A stretch of DNA of 64,000 nt, from positions 4,526,001 to 4,590,000 of the forward strand of contig OZ038526.1 of the NCBI GenBank assembly GCA_964036665.1, read 5' to 3'. The notes beneath the pieces are model-generated. The model was not told the DNA's origin and ran no database searches. It worked only from the letters and a program-made list of their open reading frames with translations. Positions 37,806-51,300 of this stretch are shown here, one piece after another; position 1 is the stretch's first letter; every line of letters starts with the position of its first letter. Source of the stretch: Gordius sp. MW1. Taxonomy: Eukaryota; Nematomorpha; Gordioida; Gordea; Gordiidae. The translations under genes were made by a program, and so were the position numbers.

Positions 37806-38354
37806 ATTTAAATTCCATCCTTTTTTAATTATGATGTTTTTCGAGATTTGGTCACGTCACGTTATATAGATTTAGTAAAAAAATCAAAGTGCTTAAAAAT
37901 TTTATCTCGATTGACATAAATATGATGTTTATGCTGTTTAAATGAGGAATTCTTAATTAAGATTTATATTTATTTTTGGTGCCGCCCGGCCGTCTTACTA
38001 TTTATACAATCTAAAATATATAAAATTCATACAATCATTCCTTTTTTTCCATAAAAGAACTATTAAAAAAATACAAGGTGTGTATATCACAGAATACCAT
38101 AGATAGGCAGGGAATTTTAAAACTATGTTATAAAAATATAACACAATGTAGATGGCAGCAATTTTTAAATACACATGCATTATCAAATAAAATGATAGTT
38201 TAATACAGAGTAAAAATTTATAGATTATATACGTAATTTGCTAAAATAAATTTGGTTGAACTATTTTTAATATATATATATATATATATACTTATTAAAA
38301 TTTATTTGTTAGAGACTATAATTTAGTCGTAAAATTAAGATATAAAAAATGAAG

Positions 38355-38605
38355 CATACTTGTTGAAACCTCGAGGTGACCTCAAGGTGGACCTGAGGTT
38401 TTAAGTTTTTTTTATATGAAAAACCTTGAGGTCATTATAAACCTCGAACCTCACCTTAAGGTTAGGTTTGAGGTTGATTGACAACCCAATTTAGCTTTTT
38501 AAAATATATTCATGCTATTTGAAATTATAAATTGGTTGTCAATCAACCTCAAACCTAACCTTGAGGTTAAGGTTTATAAAAACTCAGGTTTCCCCATTAC
38601 TACCT
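38355..38605. repeat. Foldback rich in AACCTCAA/TTGAGGTT
   Basis: Arms 38453-38493 and 38528-38568 are inverted repeats (GGTTTGAGGTTGATTGACAA and its inverse), embedded in further AACCTTGAGGT/ACCTCGAACCT motifs. Short direct and inverted heptamers near ends are usual in hAT-type MITEs, but terminal repeats and a target duplication are not clear. Confidence 0.65.
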
Positions 38606-38819
38606 CTAAAACGAGGAAGATGCTGATACAAGCCAATATAGAGCGTTTTTATATTTTTTAGTCGTGAACGTAATTTTTTTTGTACCATTTTAATAAAAAA
38701 AAATTTATGTGGATTAATAATTTTATTTCTAGGTAGTTAACATGGTTATTTAAAACTTACATAATTCCTTGTTTATAGAAATTGCGGGTATACTACTATA
38801 GAAGGGTATATAATAAACT

Positions 38820-38910
38820 AACTACAAAAATTAATACTCAATGTAAATGATAATTTTACAAAGCGTATTGCACATTTCATTCATGTATGCTTCATTTTTA
38901 TACATACTTT
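38820..38910. repeat. Short dispersed repeat shared with 3840-3925
   Basis: AAATGATAATTTTACAAAGCG, GCACATTT, TTCATGTATGCTTCATTTTT and ACATACTTTTAA occur in the same order at both sites. Confidence 0.75.
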
Positions 38911-39012
38911 TAATAACTTAAAGTTTTGTGTGTTATTAATTTTTTATTAACCGGCGATAGAATGTAAAAATATATACTAATTATTTAATACAAGTTATAT
39001 GCATTATAAAAA

Positions 39013-40350
39013 AACCAGGGCCTTCGGCGCTGGTGGGAAGGGGTAGGGGGGAAGGGAAGGGGGAGAAAGGTGCAGGAGGGAAGGGGGAACGAAACTCATC
39101 TATTCCGTATAAACGTAGCATATTTGCTATGCAATTTATGGGCGAGAAAGGTGGGAAGGGGCAAGAATGCCTATAGGGGGGTATAAAATGCAAAATGATT
39201 AGTTAATTATTTATACAAATATTTAAAAAGTTAAATTTTTGTAAAACCTGCTATAAAACACTTAGTAGAACTTTGTTTATTGAGGACTAGGTTTTCTTTC
39301 ATTTCATTCATTCTTATTTATCAACTTCTAATTTAATCAAAATGACGAAAGGAACGCAAATAGAGGGTATGACCTTGGAAAAGCCAATAGTCATCCTTCC
39401 AAAACGTACAACTTTCAATTTAGAGTTTTTTGATAGTGTATAAATTTAAACAATTTGGTGTAGGCGACCCATAATTTGAAATATGACTATAGACTCTATT
39501 CAAATCATGCGCATATGTATAGTATAAACAAGGTATTAAAAAAACAAAAAAAATTTCAACCTTGGCCATTGGTCATTTTTTTCATCACTTTGGCCAGTGG
39601 TCACTTCTTCTAATGGCAGCCAAATAACTAGCCTATAATTATAATCTAGAAAAAAAAATCGATTTTAATCTCACTTTGGCCAGTGGTCATTTTTTCCATT
39701 GGTCAGTAACCAGCAGATTGCCAAATACGGCCAATAATTATAAGCTAGAGAAAAAATTTGATCTTAATCTCACTTTAGCCAGGGGTCATTTTTTTTATTG
39801 GTCAGTAGCCAGGACACGGTCAAAAAGGATATAAATACATGAGACAAAAAAACGAAAAAAATTTCGATTCACAATTTGGCCAATGGTCATTTTATTCATT
39901 GGTCAGCAGCCAGCGGACGGCCCAAAAGTCATATTATCAATGGTATTAACAAGAACAATATGTTAATTTATAAAAAAAATTTGCCCTCCCCGGAATTCGA
40001 ACCCACATCATTAGAGGCATAAGCCTTAATGGGGGGGGGGGGCACAGGGACCCATATCAGTAGAGGCATAGGCCTTTCTAGGGGACGGCATAGGGTAATT
40101 ATCAATGTTAACCTAATATACTAATTAAAAAACGAAAAAAAATTTCGAATCACAATTTGGCCAATGGTCATTTTTTCATTGGTCAGTAGCCAGAACACTG
40201 TCAAAAAATCATATTATCAATGGTATTAACAAGAACTATATATTAATTTAGTTTAAAAAAAAAATTTTGCCCTCTTCGGGTAACAACGGACAACGGACGG
40301 ACAGACGGACGCACAACAAAAAGCGAGCCCATAAATTGCATAGCAATTAA
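39013..40350 (-). mobile_element. Helentron-like non-autonomous element, inverted copy
   Basis: On the minus strand it starts TTAATTGCTATGCAATTTA (40331-40350), with the GTCCGTCC block, B-box-like sites (about 39985 and 40270), five or so CCAATG/CCATTGGCC hairpin units and the subterminal inverted repeat (39125-39140). The GGAGGG/CCCTTCCC tract follows, with a worn 3' hairpin (39015-39035). The part 39230-39550 matches 13620-13960 of the plus-strand copy. No protein coding. Confidence 0.72.
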
Positions 40351-40599
40351 TTATGTGAAAAAGTTCTTATAAACGCGTTTTTATATAGTATAAAAAAATC
40401 AATAATGATCATTTATTTGGGAGGATCTAAGAATATAGATTAGTTTCTAGGAAGGAATATCGATTGACGTCATTGGATTTGTTCTACGAAAATAAATCGA
40501 TATAAGTCATAACGTGCGATTGATTGACGTCAATTCGTATTTATCGGAACTTGATTGGATGACGTCACTACAGATACTCCCTTTCTAGATACATTAAAT

Positions 40600-41870
40600 G
40601 TATCGCTTAAAAAAAGTGTGAATTATGCGTAATGTTTGCGAAGTTTGTTCGGCCAATGAAAATGTCTTCCTTTGTGTGTCACTATCTTTGAATCTTTTTC
40701 CTCTTCAGTTCCATCGGTTGATGGATTTTGTGTTTTTGCATGTTTTAAATTTTTTTCGTGCCGTCGGAAGGTAAAGAAAGTTGTTTTCGTGCAGGGTCGT
40801 TTCATATGAGGATGAGTGTTTCCAATAGGTCATGTCTAAAATGTTCGTCTGTTGTGCTAATCTCAGTATAGAAATTTTTGGCAGAGTTTTGTCGAGTTTT
40901 TTTGACGAAATGATGCATTTGTATTTTTGATTGTTGCAATAACTTCGGTTGTTGTAAAAAATATTCACCGGGAAGTCGTAGATTAGTCACTCCGTTAAGA
41001 TGTGATGGCGTATGTCGTGTTTGCGGAATTGGCAAATCAAATCAGCCGGTGCCTTGGATGTGCATCTTAGCTACGGAATCGATTAGAAGTTCACCCTTGT
41101 GTTAATGGAGTGTTAATATGTTCGCCAACCAGGTGAGATAAAATTGTGAGCTGGTTAGGTTAAGGATGGGGACGTTTTTTTAGTAGGACAGCAAAGAGCA
41201 ATCGAGTAAAAAGGTCCACGTGCGCTGTTTGAGTTGCGCTAATAAAAGGTGATTTGTTAGGTGTGGTTAAGTTGTTGACCTTGCCATTGTTTGCAGGGAA
41301 CTGTATTTGGTGGTAATAATTATTAATTTGTAAAACGTGGCAAAATAAAATATCGCTTTTGTTTACGAATCAACTAATAAAAGTGTGTCAATGTTGTAGG
41401 GAAGCTCGTCTGCTGATGAGTTACATTGTATACTGTCATGAAAGTAGATGTAACGGTTGTTATTCGATGGGGAGATGCCTATGACAATAGCCCAAATTGT
41501 TTGACATCAGTAATTGGTTCGGTGGTAGTAGTAGCGACGCATTGCAAATCATTAAGTATTCCCTAAATTATGTCGGCAACTTAGTAAAAAGAAAACTGTA
41601 ATAGTTCCAGATATGTCCTAACTAGAATTAGAGGGGGTGGTGAATATGTATAGAATATATATATATGGTTTCCCCTGGTAGATCGGTTAATTGTCCCTGA
41701 ATATGTTCCTTGAGTATGTTTATAATGGTTGTGTGTGTAGGGATTTTAACGTATAATTGCTTATGGTGATTTTTTGTATGTGATCCCAAGGCTGAAATAA
41801 TACCAAAAGGTAGTGTTCGAGAAGGGGGGGGGATAAAATATGGCCCCCCAAAAAGCGGGGTCATTAATAA
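40600..41870 (-). pseudogene. Decayed coding remnant, possibly retroviral-env-like
   Basis: Several overlapping minus-strand frames are interrupted by frameshifts but keep protein-like composition. One part (41628-41864) has a hydrophobic G-I-I-S-A-L-G-S stretch, reminiscent of the fusion-peptide region of Gypsy/errantivirus env proteins. It is followed by T-T-I-I-N-x-L-K-E-H-I-like helical text. Another (40705-41035) reads like an ectodomain with D-F-P-V-N-I-F-Y-N-N and paired Cys/Asn. A 188-bp part is repeated at 42066-42252. The env idea rests on loose resemblance only; an unrelated host or transposon gene is equally possible. Confidence 0.3.
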
Positions 41871-42065
41871 CTTATGCTCGAATTGTAGTATAGGGGGATT
41901 CCGCTGGTATGTTCTCTAAAAAGTCTTGTATCTCAGTGGTCACCTCTTGTGGAAGGATTCAACCACATATGCAAATTTGGAAGCTTCGGATCTTATCCGT
42001 CGAATCGTAAACAGAGCCTCAATTTGGATAAATCAAAGGCGGGAATTAAAAAATAAAAAAATTGA

Positions 42066-42252
42066 CCGGGAAGTCGTAGATTAGTCACTCCGTTAAGATG
42101 TGATGGCGTATGTCGTATTTGCGTAATTGGCAAATGAAATCAGCCGGTCATCTATTTGGATGCATCTTAGCTCCGGAATCGATTAAAAGTTCACGATTTG
42201 TGTGGAGTGTTAATATGTTCGCCAACAAGGTGAGATAAAATTGTGAGCTGGT
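42066..42252 (-). repeat. Second copy of 40968-41155
   Basis: CCGGGAAGTCGTAGATTAGT, CACTCCGTTAAGATGTGATGG, CGGAATCGATTA and GTTCGCCAAC follow in the same order in both. Copy 2 is directly joined to the dispersed repeat at 42251. Confidence 0.9.
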
Positions 42253-43166
42253 CGGATTTCTTTAGAAATTGTGCCTGCTAATTAAACAGTAAAAAATGAT
42301 GTGAAGATTTAACTAAAAATTAATATTCCTTATTGTTTAGTAATTCATTTTTTAAAGTTTACTTTTTAATGATCATGTTATAGCTAATATTATTAACGCA
42401 AATACAACTAGCACCGACAAAGCCGGGCATGGATGGGCCTTTTGTTAAAAAGCGTTATGGGAATAAAACAAGCTCGGGACGGGCCTAGCTATTAGTAAGG
42501 GGAAAACCTTTTTATATCAAATTTTATTATTATTTAACTTTAGGTCATAATTAAATCCATATTAATTATTGTTTGTTCTTTATTCATAAAATTTGTGATT
42601 TTAATAAGTGGATTCCAAAAGTTTTATTTTTTAATAAGGGGATCGTGAAAAACTAACAAAAATAGGTATATTCAGTTATATAAAATCAACCTTGCATCGA
42701 GTTTCAATTATCATAAATGGTTTTATGCAGTTTCAACTTCAAGTGGTACTAGTGAAATTTAACGGCGCGTTTTAACATGAATAATGTTGAACATTTTCAA
42801 CATATAAATAAATGATTGTTTTAGTATTGACCAAAAATTAAAAAGCCGCGGAATATATAAAAAAAAAATTGCGAAGTGTTGGCTGGACCTGTGCTTTGTA
42901 CATATTAAATCCGGAGCGGGACAATTTTTGGTACTGGTGGGCAAATTAAGAGTGTTTATTTCAAACAATGACCCTAATTAGCGCAAACAGAAAAATTGGA
43001 AGGACTCTTTGTAATTCTATGAAGATATTATTAATGCATTTTTCACCAAAAATCCATCTAAGATAGTGAATTTATATAATTTTAATGTGTTTTTCTTTAA
43101 TCAAAATCATTTGACACATAATTTACCTCCCCCCCCCCTAATTAGATAGTCTTGCCTCCGCCACTA
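42251..43166. repeat. Dispersed repeat, copy 2 (partner at 3926-4952)
   Basis: Same order of blocks as copy 1 with small deletions. The right end reads CTTGCCTCCGCCACTA after a short C-run; reversed, this is TAGTGGCGGAGGCAAG, a typical hAT-like terminus. The left end joins a different repeat, so it is truncated or inserted. Confidence 0.65.
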
Positions 43167-43266
43167 CTGTATATAAGCTTAATAAATTTTTGTTTAATAA
43201 TATTATTTCTAAGATATTTTTGAAACCCCCCACCCCCTTGAGGCAATCCTGGCTACGCATATGATA

Positions 43267-43297
43267 TATTAATTGGTATGCAATTTATGGGCTCGCT
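43267..43297 (+). mobile_element. 5' end fragment of the Helentron-like family
   Basis: TTAATTGGTATGCAATTTA followed by GGGCTCGCTTT and then unrelated DNA containing a ~22-base C-run (43351-43372). Confidence 0.6.
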
Positions 43298-43849
43298 TTA
43301 TTAAAAGTCTCATAGCGAACGAAGCCGAATTTTGGTTTATGAAGTTTGGCACCCCCCCCCCCCCCCCCCCCCAGAGGAGCTAAACTGACAAAACATTCTG
43401 CCCTCTTTGCATCCAATATTTTTATCAAGTTGCTGCCATGCTCTGGTTCCTTCGGTAAACAGGCCACGGATCTTTTTAAAGAAATAGTAAAGCGTTCTTA
43501 AAATCTAAATTTTCCAAGTCCTTTTACTCAGGTACAAACTTTGGATTCTTATTGTACAATACAAGTTAAAATCCTTTGACTACTCATGCCCTATTTTAGA
43601 CAAGAATGATTAAAGCTTTGTATTTAACCAATATGTCTTTTTTGTTTTATGCTACCGACTATTCAATTGTAAATATATGCATACCTTTAATATCTAGCGA
43701 TTATTATATTTTGTATGGAAATTAATTTCGATCGTTTTTTTTGGTTTAATTAGTAAAAAAAATACAATTTTATTTTGAATGCTATATTATTCCACTATCT
43801 TTCTAGTACCAAATGGATTCAAAGCTAGAGGAACATTGGTTTATTTGAA

Positions 43850-44460
43850 GGGACCCAGCTAAAGGAGTGCCTATTGAATACGACTTCGGGTCAACTCAAT
43901 CACTGTGTATCTTTTATGATAATTTATGACGTATTTCGTCACGCTAGAAAATAACCTTATGATGTTATTGATGTCGTTTTTGTTTCGATAGCTTAAAATA
44001 TTTTAACAACTTCGGTAATCGTCTGGCTAGGAATAACAGATAATGGTACATCTCATTTTTCGAATCCTATCTTAAATAGAGCATTATTTTTGGAGCAAAT
44101 TTTTTTAGACATTAATGGACCTTGTATAACCGATGCTTTTAAGCGCTTAAGGTTATAGTAATAAAGGCAATTTTCATCTCCAGTAGCAATTTGATGCAAA
44201 GATCCTTTACCCTTTTGTTTTTGAAGCAGAAATGCGAGCAAGTCATTATCATGCTGTGGTTATTTCCAATGGTATACTTAGTCTCTTGGCATCTTTACTA
44301 GTCCCATATGTAGGCATTTCTCTATTGTAGATTTTTTATTTCGAGATTTTCAAGGTTTTTAAAATGTTTAGCATTGAGCGTACCTTATTAATACTTCCAA
44401 TTCTATTTCTTATTTTTCTACATGAACGTTTTTTGGTCTTTCACGCTAGCCACACTTAAA
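43850..44460 (-). pseudogene. mariner-type transposase pseudogene
   Basis: On the minus strand 44053-44241 reads LLQKQKGKGSLHQIATGDEN, then YYYNLKRLK. That matches the conserved centre of mariner transposases (LLxRQKxKGFLHRIVTGDEKWIYYDNPKR), which holds the first catalytic Asp (here in TGDEN). Flanking frames show decayed text on both sides (S-x-T-I-T-E-like after it). Many stops; no terminal repeats identified. Confidence 0.78.
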
Positions 44461-45397
44461 ATTTCAAAATAATTCGCGCATGATTAAATAATACAAATAA
44501 TCGATGAACATTTTCAAATTATAATACATTTATACCAGCATGCACCAAAGTTCATCATATCATCATGGCAAGTTATTTTCAATATGGCGTCAATAAGAAA
44601 ATAACGGGAATTGATAAAAACCTAAAAAAATTAAACCTATTTGTGTGAGTTATAACTGAGTTGTACACATGACATGTAACCTTAAAATTAAATTTTATTA
44701 TTTAATCCTGCTTTACAAAAAAAAGAGTAGAAAGTGCATGGCACTCATTGATTAAGACACATTATTAGATACAGGAGGGGACATCTGCCTCCCCCCCCCC
44801 ATATCTTACCTAAACTGCCCCCCCCCCTCCTAATATTAATCCAGGCTAAGCCGATAATTTTTCACCAAAGCATTGTTAGTCTATTTTTATTGCGTACGAG
44901 ATGAGCGACCGTAAACGAAATCATATAAAAGAGGGCGGTTCGCGCGTATGGTGTAATCATTAGAACAACAACCAAAATAATATCCAAGTTTTATCGCGAT
45001 GTTAAATCAACTTGAAAAATTGGAGAAAGAGGCCAAAACAATGTGTTAAATTTAGTTTTTTTTTTCAATGGCAAAAAGACAGGATGTGTTTAGAGGGGAG
45101 TAGATCATCTTGAGAAAGCACGCGGTGGTATAATAAATAACGTCATATTGTAAAGTGATTTGTGATTATTATAAATAGACTTCGTTTAAATAAAGACAGA
45201 GGGAGGGAGATAGAGATGCAATGGTAAGGTAGCGTAAGTATATCTAATCAAAAACTGCGCGCGCGGTGGGTAGTAAGTTAGGAGGGACTGCTGTTTTTGA
45301 AAAAGTCTAAATGCGATTGTGGGAACGTAGGAACGAGGGAAGTAAAAGATGGGTGGTTGGAGGGGGGGGGAGGCTTTACTGTAGCTTTCATTCACGC
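44461..45397. other. Region 3' of the Sec24 gene
   Basis: No second gene seen. It should hold the Sec24 3' untranslated region, but I find no canonical AATAAA on the minus strand in the nearest ~300 bases, so the polyadenylation site is undetermined. C-runs occur at 44791-44825. Confidence 0.5.
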
Positions 45398-48300
45398 TCA
45401 AGAGTCGAGCATGGAACGGATCTCTTTATGAATGTAGCACAAGAAATCGACGTATGACGGCATTTCGGCGCACACCGTCGAAGCGTCTTCGAGGAGAAGG
45501 CGCTTGACCCAGCTGGCTTGAGGATCGGATTCGCGAATGATCGACACCTAAATGGGTATATGTGTATGCATGAGGTTTAATAATGCAAAAGTGATTCATT
45601 AAAAGGTAGCACCATTTCAATTTAAATAAACACAAATGACACCGCTAAGAAGCGGAAAAAAGGTTCATTTTATACGAAAAACCTAATTATTGTTAAAAGT
45701 AGAGCTGATTAGCCAGTAAGTTGAATAAGATGACTTTACTCATAAGATGACTTTACTCATAAGATCCGAAGCTAAGATTTAAATGGTTATAGGTTTTAAT
45801 TTTTCGGCAAGCTAATATGTCATGATCTTAAGATTTGATATGACTAACAAAGCGAGAGAGAACAAAAAATAGTCGTTTTTTACCTTTGGGAACACGTAGG
45901 CCTGCTTCTGCAACGTTGAAGCGATGGAACGAATCCTCTCCGACAGCGGGGTATTCAGTAATGGCAACCCCTATTTAGATTAAATCGCAATTTTATAGAA
46001 AATTCAAACAATCAAAAGTGGTTTAGAAGGAAGAAGAAAAAAGGTGATGGTACCTTGTTAACATCGATTTGGGAGATGAGGGTTAGTCCGAAGACGTCCT
46101 GCAAAAATTCTTGGTTCACCAAACTACCCACCCACAAGTACATGGCTAGGCCGTTATCTAAGCAAAAGTGTCAAACGAAGGTAAAATCATTGAGATGCTT
46201 GAATATTTAATGTAAACTATTTACATGCTTAATAAATTAAACAACATCCAAAATATCATTATTACATGATTTCAAAATATTATTACTCATACACTTAAAA
46301 ATTATCATTCAGTTAATTTACATTCATTACTTCTTATAATTATACGTTAATAGATTCCACAATATATATTTTCAGTACTTCAAATAAAATAAAGATAATC
46401 AATCAATAGGGTTAAGTTATTTAAAGAAGTTTAATTGTGTTGTGTTTGGTTTACCGAGCAGGTAGACGCCGTGCTTCTCTAGCTTGGTTGTCGAGCAGCG
46501 CACCATGTCGGGTACCAACTTTTCATCCGCATCGTTCGTGCTCTCCGTCAACGTGTGCTAGGTGGGGGTGGTTAAATCGTAAAATTAGGTTTCGAAATTC
46601 AAGAATTAAATTTTATTACAGGATTATTATAAAAATAGCATAACCCAACGGGCAATATTTTAACTTTTCGTAGATATTAAGGAGTAAGTTCACCAACATT
46701 GAGCAACAGAAAAACTCCATCACAATTTGCAACTCAGAAATCCACATTTATAAATTTCATATCTCAGACAAAAGAATGTGTGAAAATAACGTGGAGTGGG
46801 GTGGGTAAAATGATTATACCAAGGGGATGAGGCGTGGGTACACGTATCGGTTGCTGTCGAGGACGCTCATGTTCCGCACCACGAATAAAACCCAATTACG
46901 ATCGTCGGTTTTGATGGAAACACCTAAAGTCAACATTTTTACATGAGTGCATCTAACCTCGAGGCAGATGTTATGGAATTTTGGCATACTACGTAATTTA
47001 GGCATTTTAGAAGGGAGAAAAACGGCGTTTCTAACCTTTACTATTATTTCATATGGATATCGTTTTTTGGTTCTAAGCTACTCTTACGAGCATTGCATAA
47101 TTTGAGCAATTTAAAAGGAAGAAAAACACAACGCCTGCCTCATCTTCATTATTTCATTAGTATATCGTTTTTGGATTCTAAGCTACTCTTTTAGAGCATT
47201 GCATAATTTGAGCATTTTAAAAGGAAGAAAAACACAACGCCTGTTGATTTAAAAAAAATAGGATTATAAGGCGTTTTCGAGTTAAATACATTAACGACGA
47301 TTATATAATAAGGGGGGGGGGGGGGGCGTACCTCCGAGCAGGGCGTCGGATTTGAGGAGGCAACTGACGTAGAGCGGCAACAATTTCATGCACTCGGGGA
47401 GTATGAGTTGGCCCGAGGCCGAGGAGGTAGCGCACTGCTTGCGATAACAGGCCAAAATTTGGGCGCATTGTCGGCTCAGGCCTTCCTTGACTTGTTTGAG
47501 CGTCGATGTGAAAACTCCACGGACGGCTTGAATCAAAGGAAATCATAACCCGTTAGACCACAATATAAATTCGTTTAAAACTAAGTCTGTATTCAGTGTG
47601 GTGGCATAATAAATCAAAATACAGCATAATCTGTAATTTAAGGGGATATTCTAAACCAGTAAAGTAAAAGGTATTCAGGTTCTGAACTTATTAAAGACGG
47701 AGGAAAAATTGTTACTGATAACCTCATGAACAATTAAACGTCGAAATTCGCACAACTTGACTGATAAATTAAGGGAAAAAGTTGGGCATAAGGATGGTTA
47801 TTCAAACCTTGTTTGGCGAGTAAGTTGACGAGAGTGTCGAGGTCGCACATCCTAAAAATGTCGGTGTATTGATTGCTGCTCCTCATGGACAAGTTGTGGA
47901 TTCGCAAACGCCTTTGCCCGCTCATCGTCGTGTACAGTATGGCAACCTGGGAAATTAGGAAAAAAAACTATAGCTTAATCATAAAAATTAATTATTGCCT
48001 TTGCCACTGGTCTTTTTAGTTGAGATTTTTCAATATCTAATTATGGCATGAATTAGTACAACGATTATGAATAATATTTTGACAAAAAACCAATATTTTC
48101 GGGTTTTCATTTACTAGGAAATTGTATTAGGCATTGGAGCGAAGGCAAGTTACTTGGATGAAGAGATTTTCTTGCTCCGACAGCTTGTCGTCGTGCTTGA
48201 GTTCCACGGTGATGGTGTTTTCGCTGTCCATCACGGCTATTTCGACGTCCGTCGAATTCTCCATGAAAAAGTTGCCGAAATATTCCACCGGTCTCAGTCC

Positions 48301-51300
48301 TATATTTTAATAGTACCGCCATGTAAATTGAGCAACAGCGAAAAATTAAAAATCTACCAAATATAAAGTTATATATGAACCAATATAACATTTAGTCATA
48401 AATACAATTACTAAGGACTAAATGACCGATAATAAAAGATAACATTACAGAGACAGAATAATTTAAGGCCAGACACAGTAAATTAAACTGTAAACCGTAA
48501 CATGGGGTTTAGGACGAGTTTTAATCGACTCTACGAGTATAAAATATTAACCTGTGCTGGTGCGGACTTTCATAATGGCATCGAAAGCTAGGGGTCTTCT
48601 GAGAACTTCCTCCACGTGCGACACCAGGCGCTCTCCGTCAATTTCGGCCTGGAGAAAATTAAAAATATATGAAGTGTCCGGCCTAGAAAAAGTGACTTGA
48701 CGAAGTTTGTTACGTTCCAAGTTCCTATGAAACGTCTAAGCTTATGCAACTTCTAAGCAATAAAATATTTTCAGAAATTTTTCTGAATTAGGAAAAATTT
48801 AGTTTATTAGGCACTAAGCTTTGCAAAACTGCCTTTCATTGACCCAAGCCCATGTAATATTTTTGTTTTATCTAAGACCAAAATCTATTTTTTAATTTTT
48901 GGCCCGAGTCCGGCTTGATTTTCATTTCGCAACTCTTAAGTTAATTTAACATCTGCATTTATTTATCATAAAAATATATAATTAAATTAAAATTAGTTGA
49001 CATCACAATTAAGGAATTAAAAATTCCATTTATCTTGCTATAATTAATGTATTAATAAACATTTGGGTTTCAAATTGTAAAAGAGTTAAAAATTATATGA
49101 TTATATTATTATAAAGTCCCAATATATATTAGATATAAGTTTACTAGCTAGATATAAAAAATGAATATAATCTAACGATTTGGAACAAAATGTGATTATT
49201 TAGAGGGAGGAGGTATTTAGAAGGATTAATAAAATAAAGGGCCTGCACAAATTTATTTTTAGATGGTCTATTGACTAAAGCTTGCTTCGGGTCGCACCGA
49301 TAGATGCGAATATTATTTTTTGATTATTAGCCGAGCCCGGGTCCAAAATCCTCTCCGGCCGGGTTAAGTCGGGCCGCCGGTTGTCAATAATACGGTAATG
49401 ATGGCGAAAAAAATTGCTAAAAACGACATAACAATTAACAGTATATCATCACGGTCCCTAAGGCATGTCGAGCCTTGTAAGGGGAGAGATAAGTAGTGGC
49501 AAAACGTACCCGAAAATTGTCGTATTTGTAGGTGTGTCCGCCCGTGACGCGACAAATTTCCCCGATGGAAGCGAGGTTGATGTAGGAGTTGGGGAAGAGA
49601 AACAAATCGACCCCGCACCCGGCCTGAATGCAGGCCTCACCCAATTTGGTGTAGAAGGGGGAGTTGGGCAGTAGAACGCTCTGCGATACGAAAGCAAAAT
49701 GCACATAGGGGATGCGGTGCATCAGATATGCATTAGTAGTCTTGTAAAAACGGCTGGGTATTGTTTGGTCAACTTTTGGTTTAACTAAGACTACCGAATT
49801 ACCCTGGTCTGTTTTTCTTATTTCGACTAAGCCTAGTGGTCGACTAAAACCAAAGGCCGACCCAACACTACCCATCCGTTTTTACAACACTATGCTCCAG
49901 ATTAATAGAATATAAACAATGCATAAAAAGTATATAGCTGCAAGCGGATGAGCGATAGAATGTTACCTGAACTTTCTACATAACGATAAAATAGAAAAAA
50001 CAACGGGCGAAATTTAGAATTAAAAGTGTTGAATTTTTTGAGAATATCGACGATTTATGAAGGATTTAGTGGCGTTAACTAATACCTTCTCTTTTTCGGT
50101 TCCAAGCAATTTGGGGTCGTCTTTGTTTTCCAACTTGCCCGGTGCTTCCATGTTGGGTAGCGAAGTGTGGAAAATGATAAGCTTACCAGCCGCGTTGGCT
50201 TGCTGTTGATGGGCAAAAAGTATATAAATATTATATAAAGTCAGCCCCCTTTAAAAGAACATAGTACATATATATTATAAAACGGGCTTATTAGCGGGTA
50301 GCCAATCAAGCTAACATTTTTAACTTTTAAAAATTTCATTAAATTCATCAAAAAATTGCATCATAACTTAGAAAAACGATTCAATAGGAGGTTTAGGATG
50401 TGGGGTAAAGTAGTCTTTATAATCTTAAACTCACTTTTAAGGCCTCTAGGCTAGCTTGGATGGCCGGACCTAGGATGACTTCGGTGAGCTTGGTGTCATG
50501 AAAGTTGGCCATTATTTGGTCAGTTATACTAGTGTTTGATAAGTATAAATAAACGCAGTAAGAGAGGCTACACGTGGGAAAATTTATATTTGCAAACCGG
50601 CCTAAAAGTAGTTATATGCTTTTCAACCTAACCCAACTCAGATTATATAAAACAGACCCGAGTATTGGGTAATAAGTCGCCCGCACAGTAAAATACTCCT
50701 AGTACGATCAAGGTTGTAAAGTTTTATGACTCGAAGAAACGGGCGAGTAGTTGCTTTAAATAACTCTCGTTAAATATATAATAATCAATTTTAATAATGT
50801 AAAAACACTTACCAGTCTATGCTGTGGATCATTTCGTCGAGCGTTAACAAAAATTCGGTATCGGAGGGTACGAATACTTCCGTCAGATCGGGTAAAAACA
50901 CAATTTTAGGATGTTCAGGATCCTGAAAAATGTACAATCACCGTTAAAACAGGGTAAAGCGTAAAAGTAAGGAGAGGTTAACGTTGACATTTAGGGGGGA
51001 GAAATGAGAATTTTAGGGTGGTTCTTATAAAGTTTCCTTTACTTTGGCTAGGTAAAAATGGATCATCTGGTCGTACGTCATGATACCGACCTTGAGTTTG
51101 TCACCTAGGTCTTCTTCCCTGTTATTAAATGAAACGAAACTCAGTATGGTACAAGCTAAAAACTATGGGACGTCGGTGATGTAAAAAGCTCAGTGACGTT
51201 TCATTGCGACCTGATATATATTATGTAGGCATTTATGGTACAAAAGTCTAAGAATGATTTTAGAGAGCCTAAAGTATTGGCACTACTTAATTTAGGGGCA

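Noticed and set aside
49435..49875. Continuous 146-codon frame running upstream of Sec24 exon 49510-49680
   Set aside because: The upstream part is MITE family A sequence (49737-49892) plus intron; a good acceptor (CGCAG) at 49681 joins in phase with the previous exon, so the exon ends at 49680.
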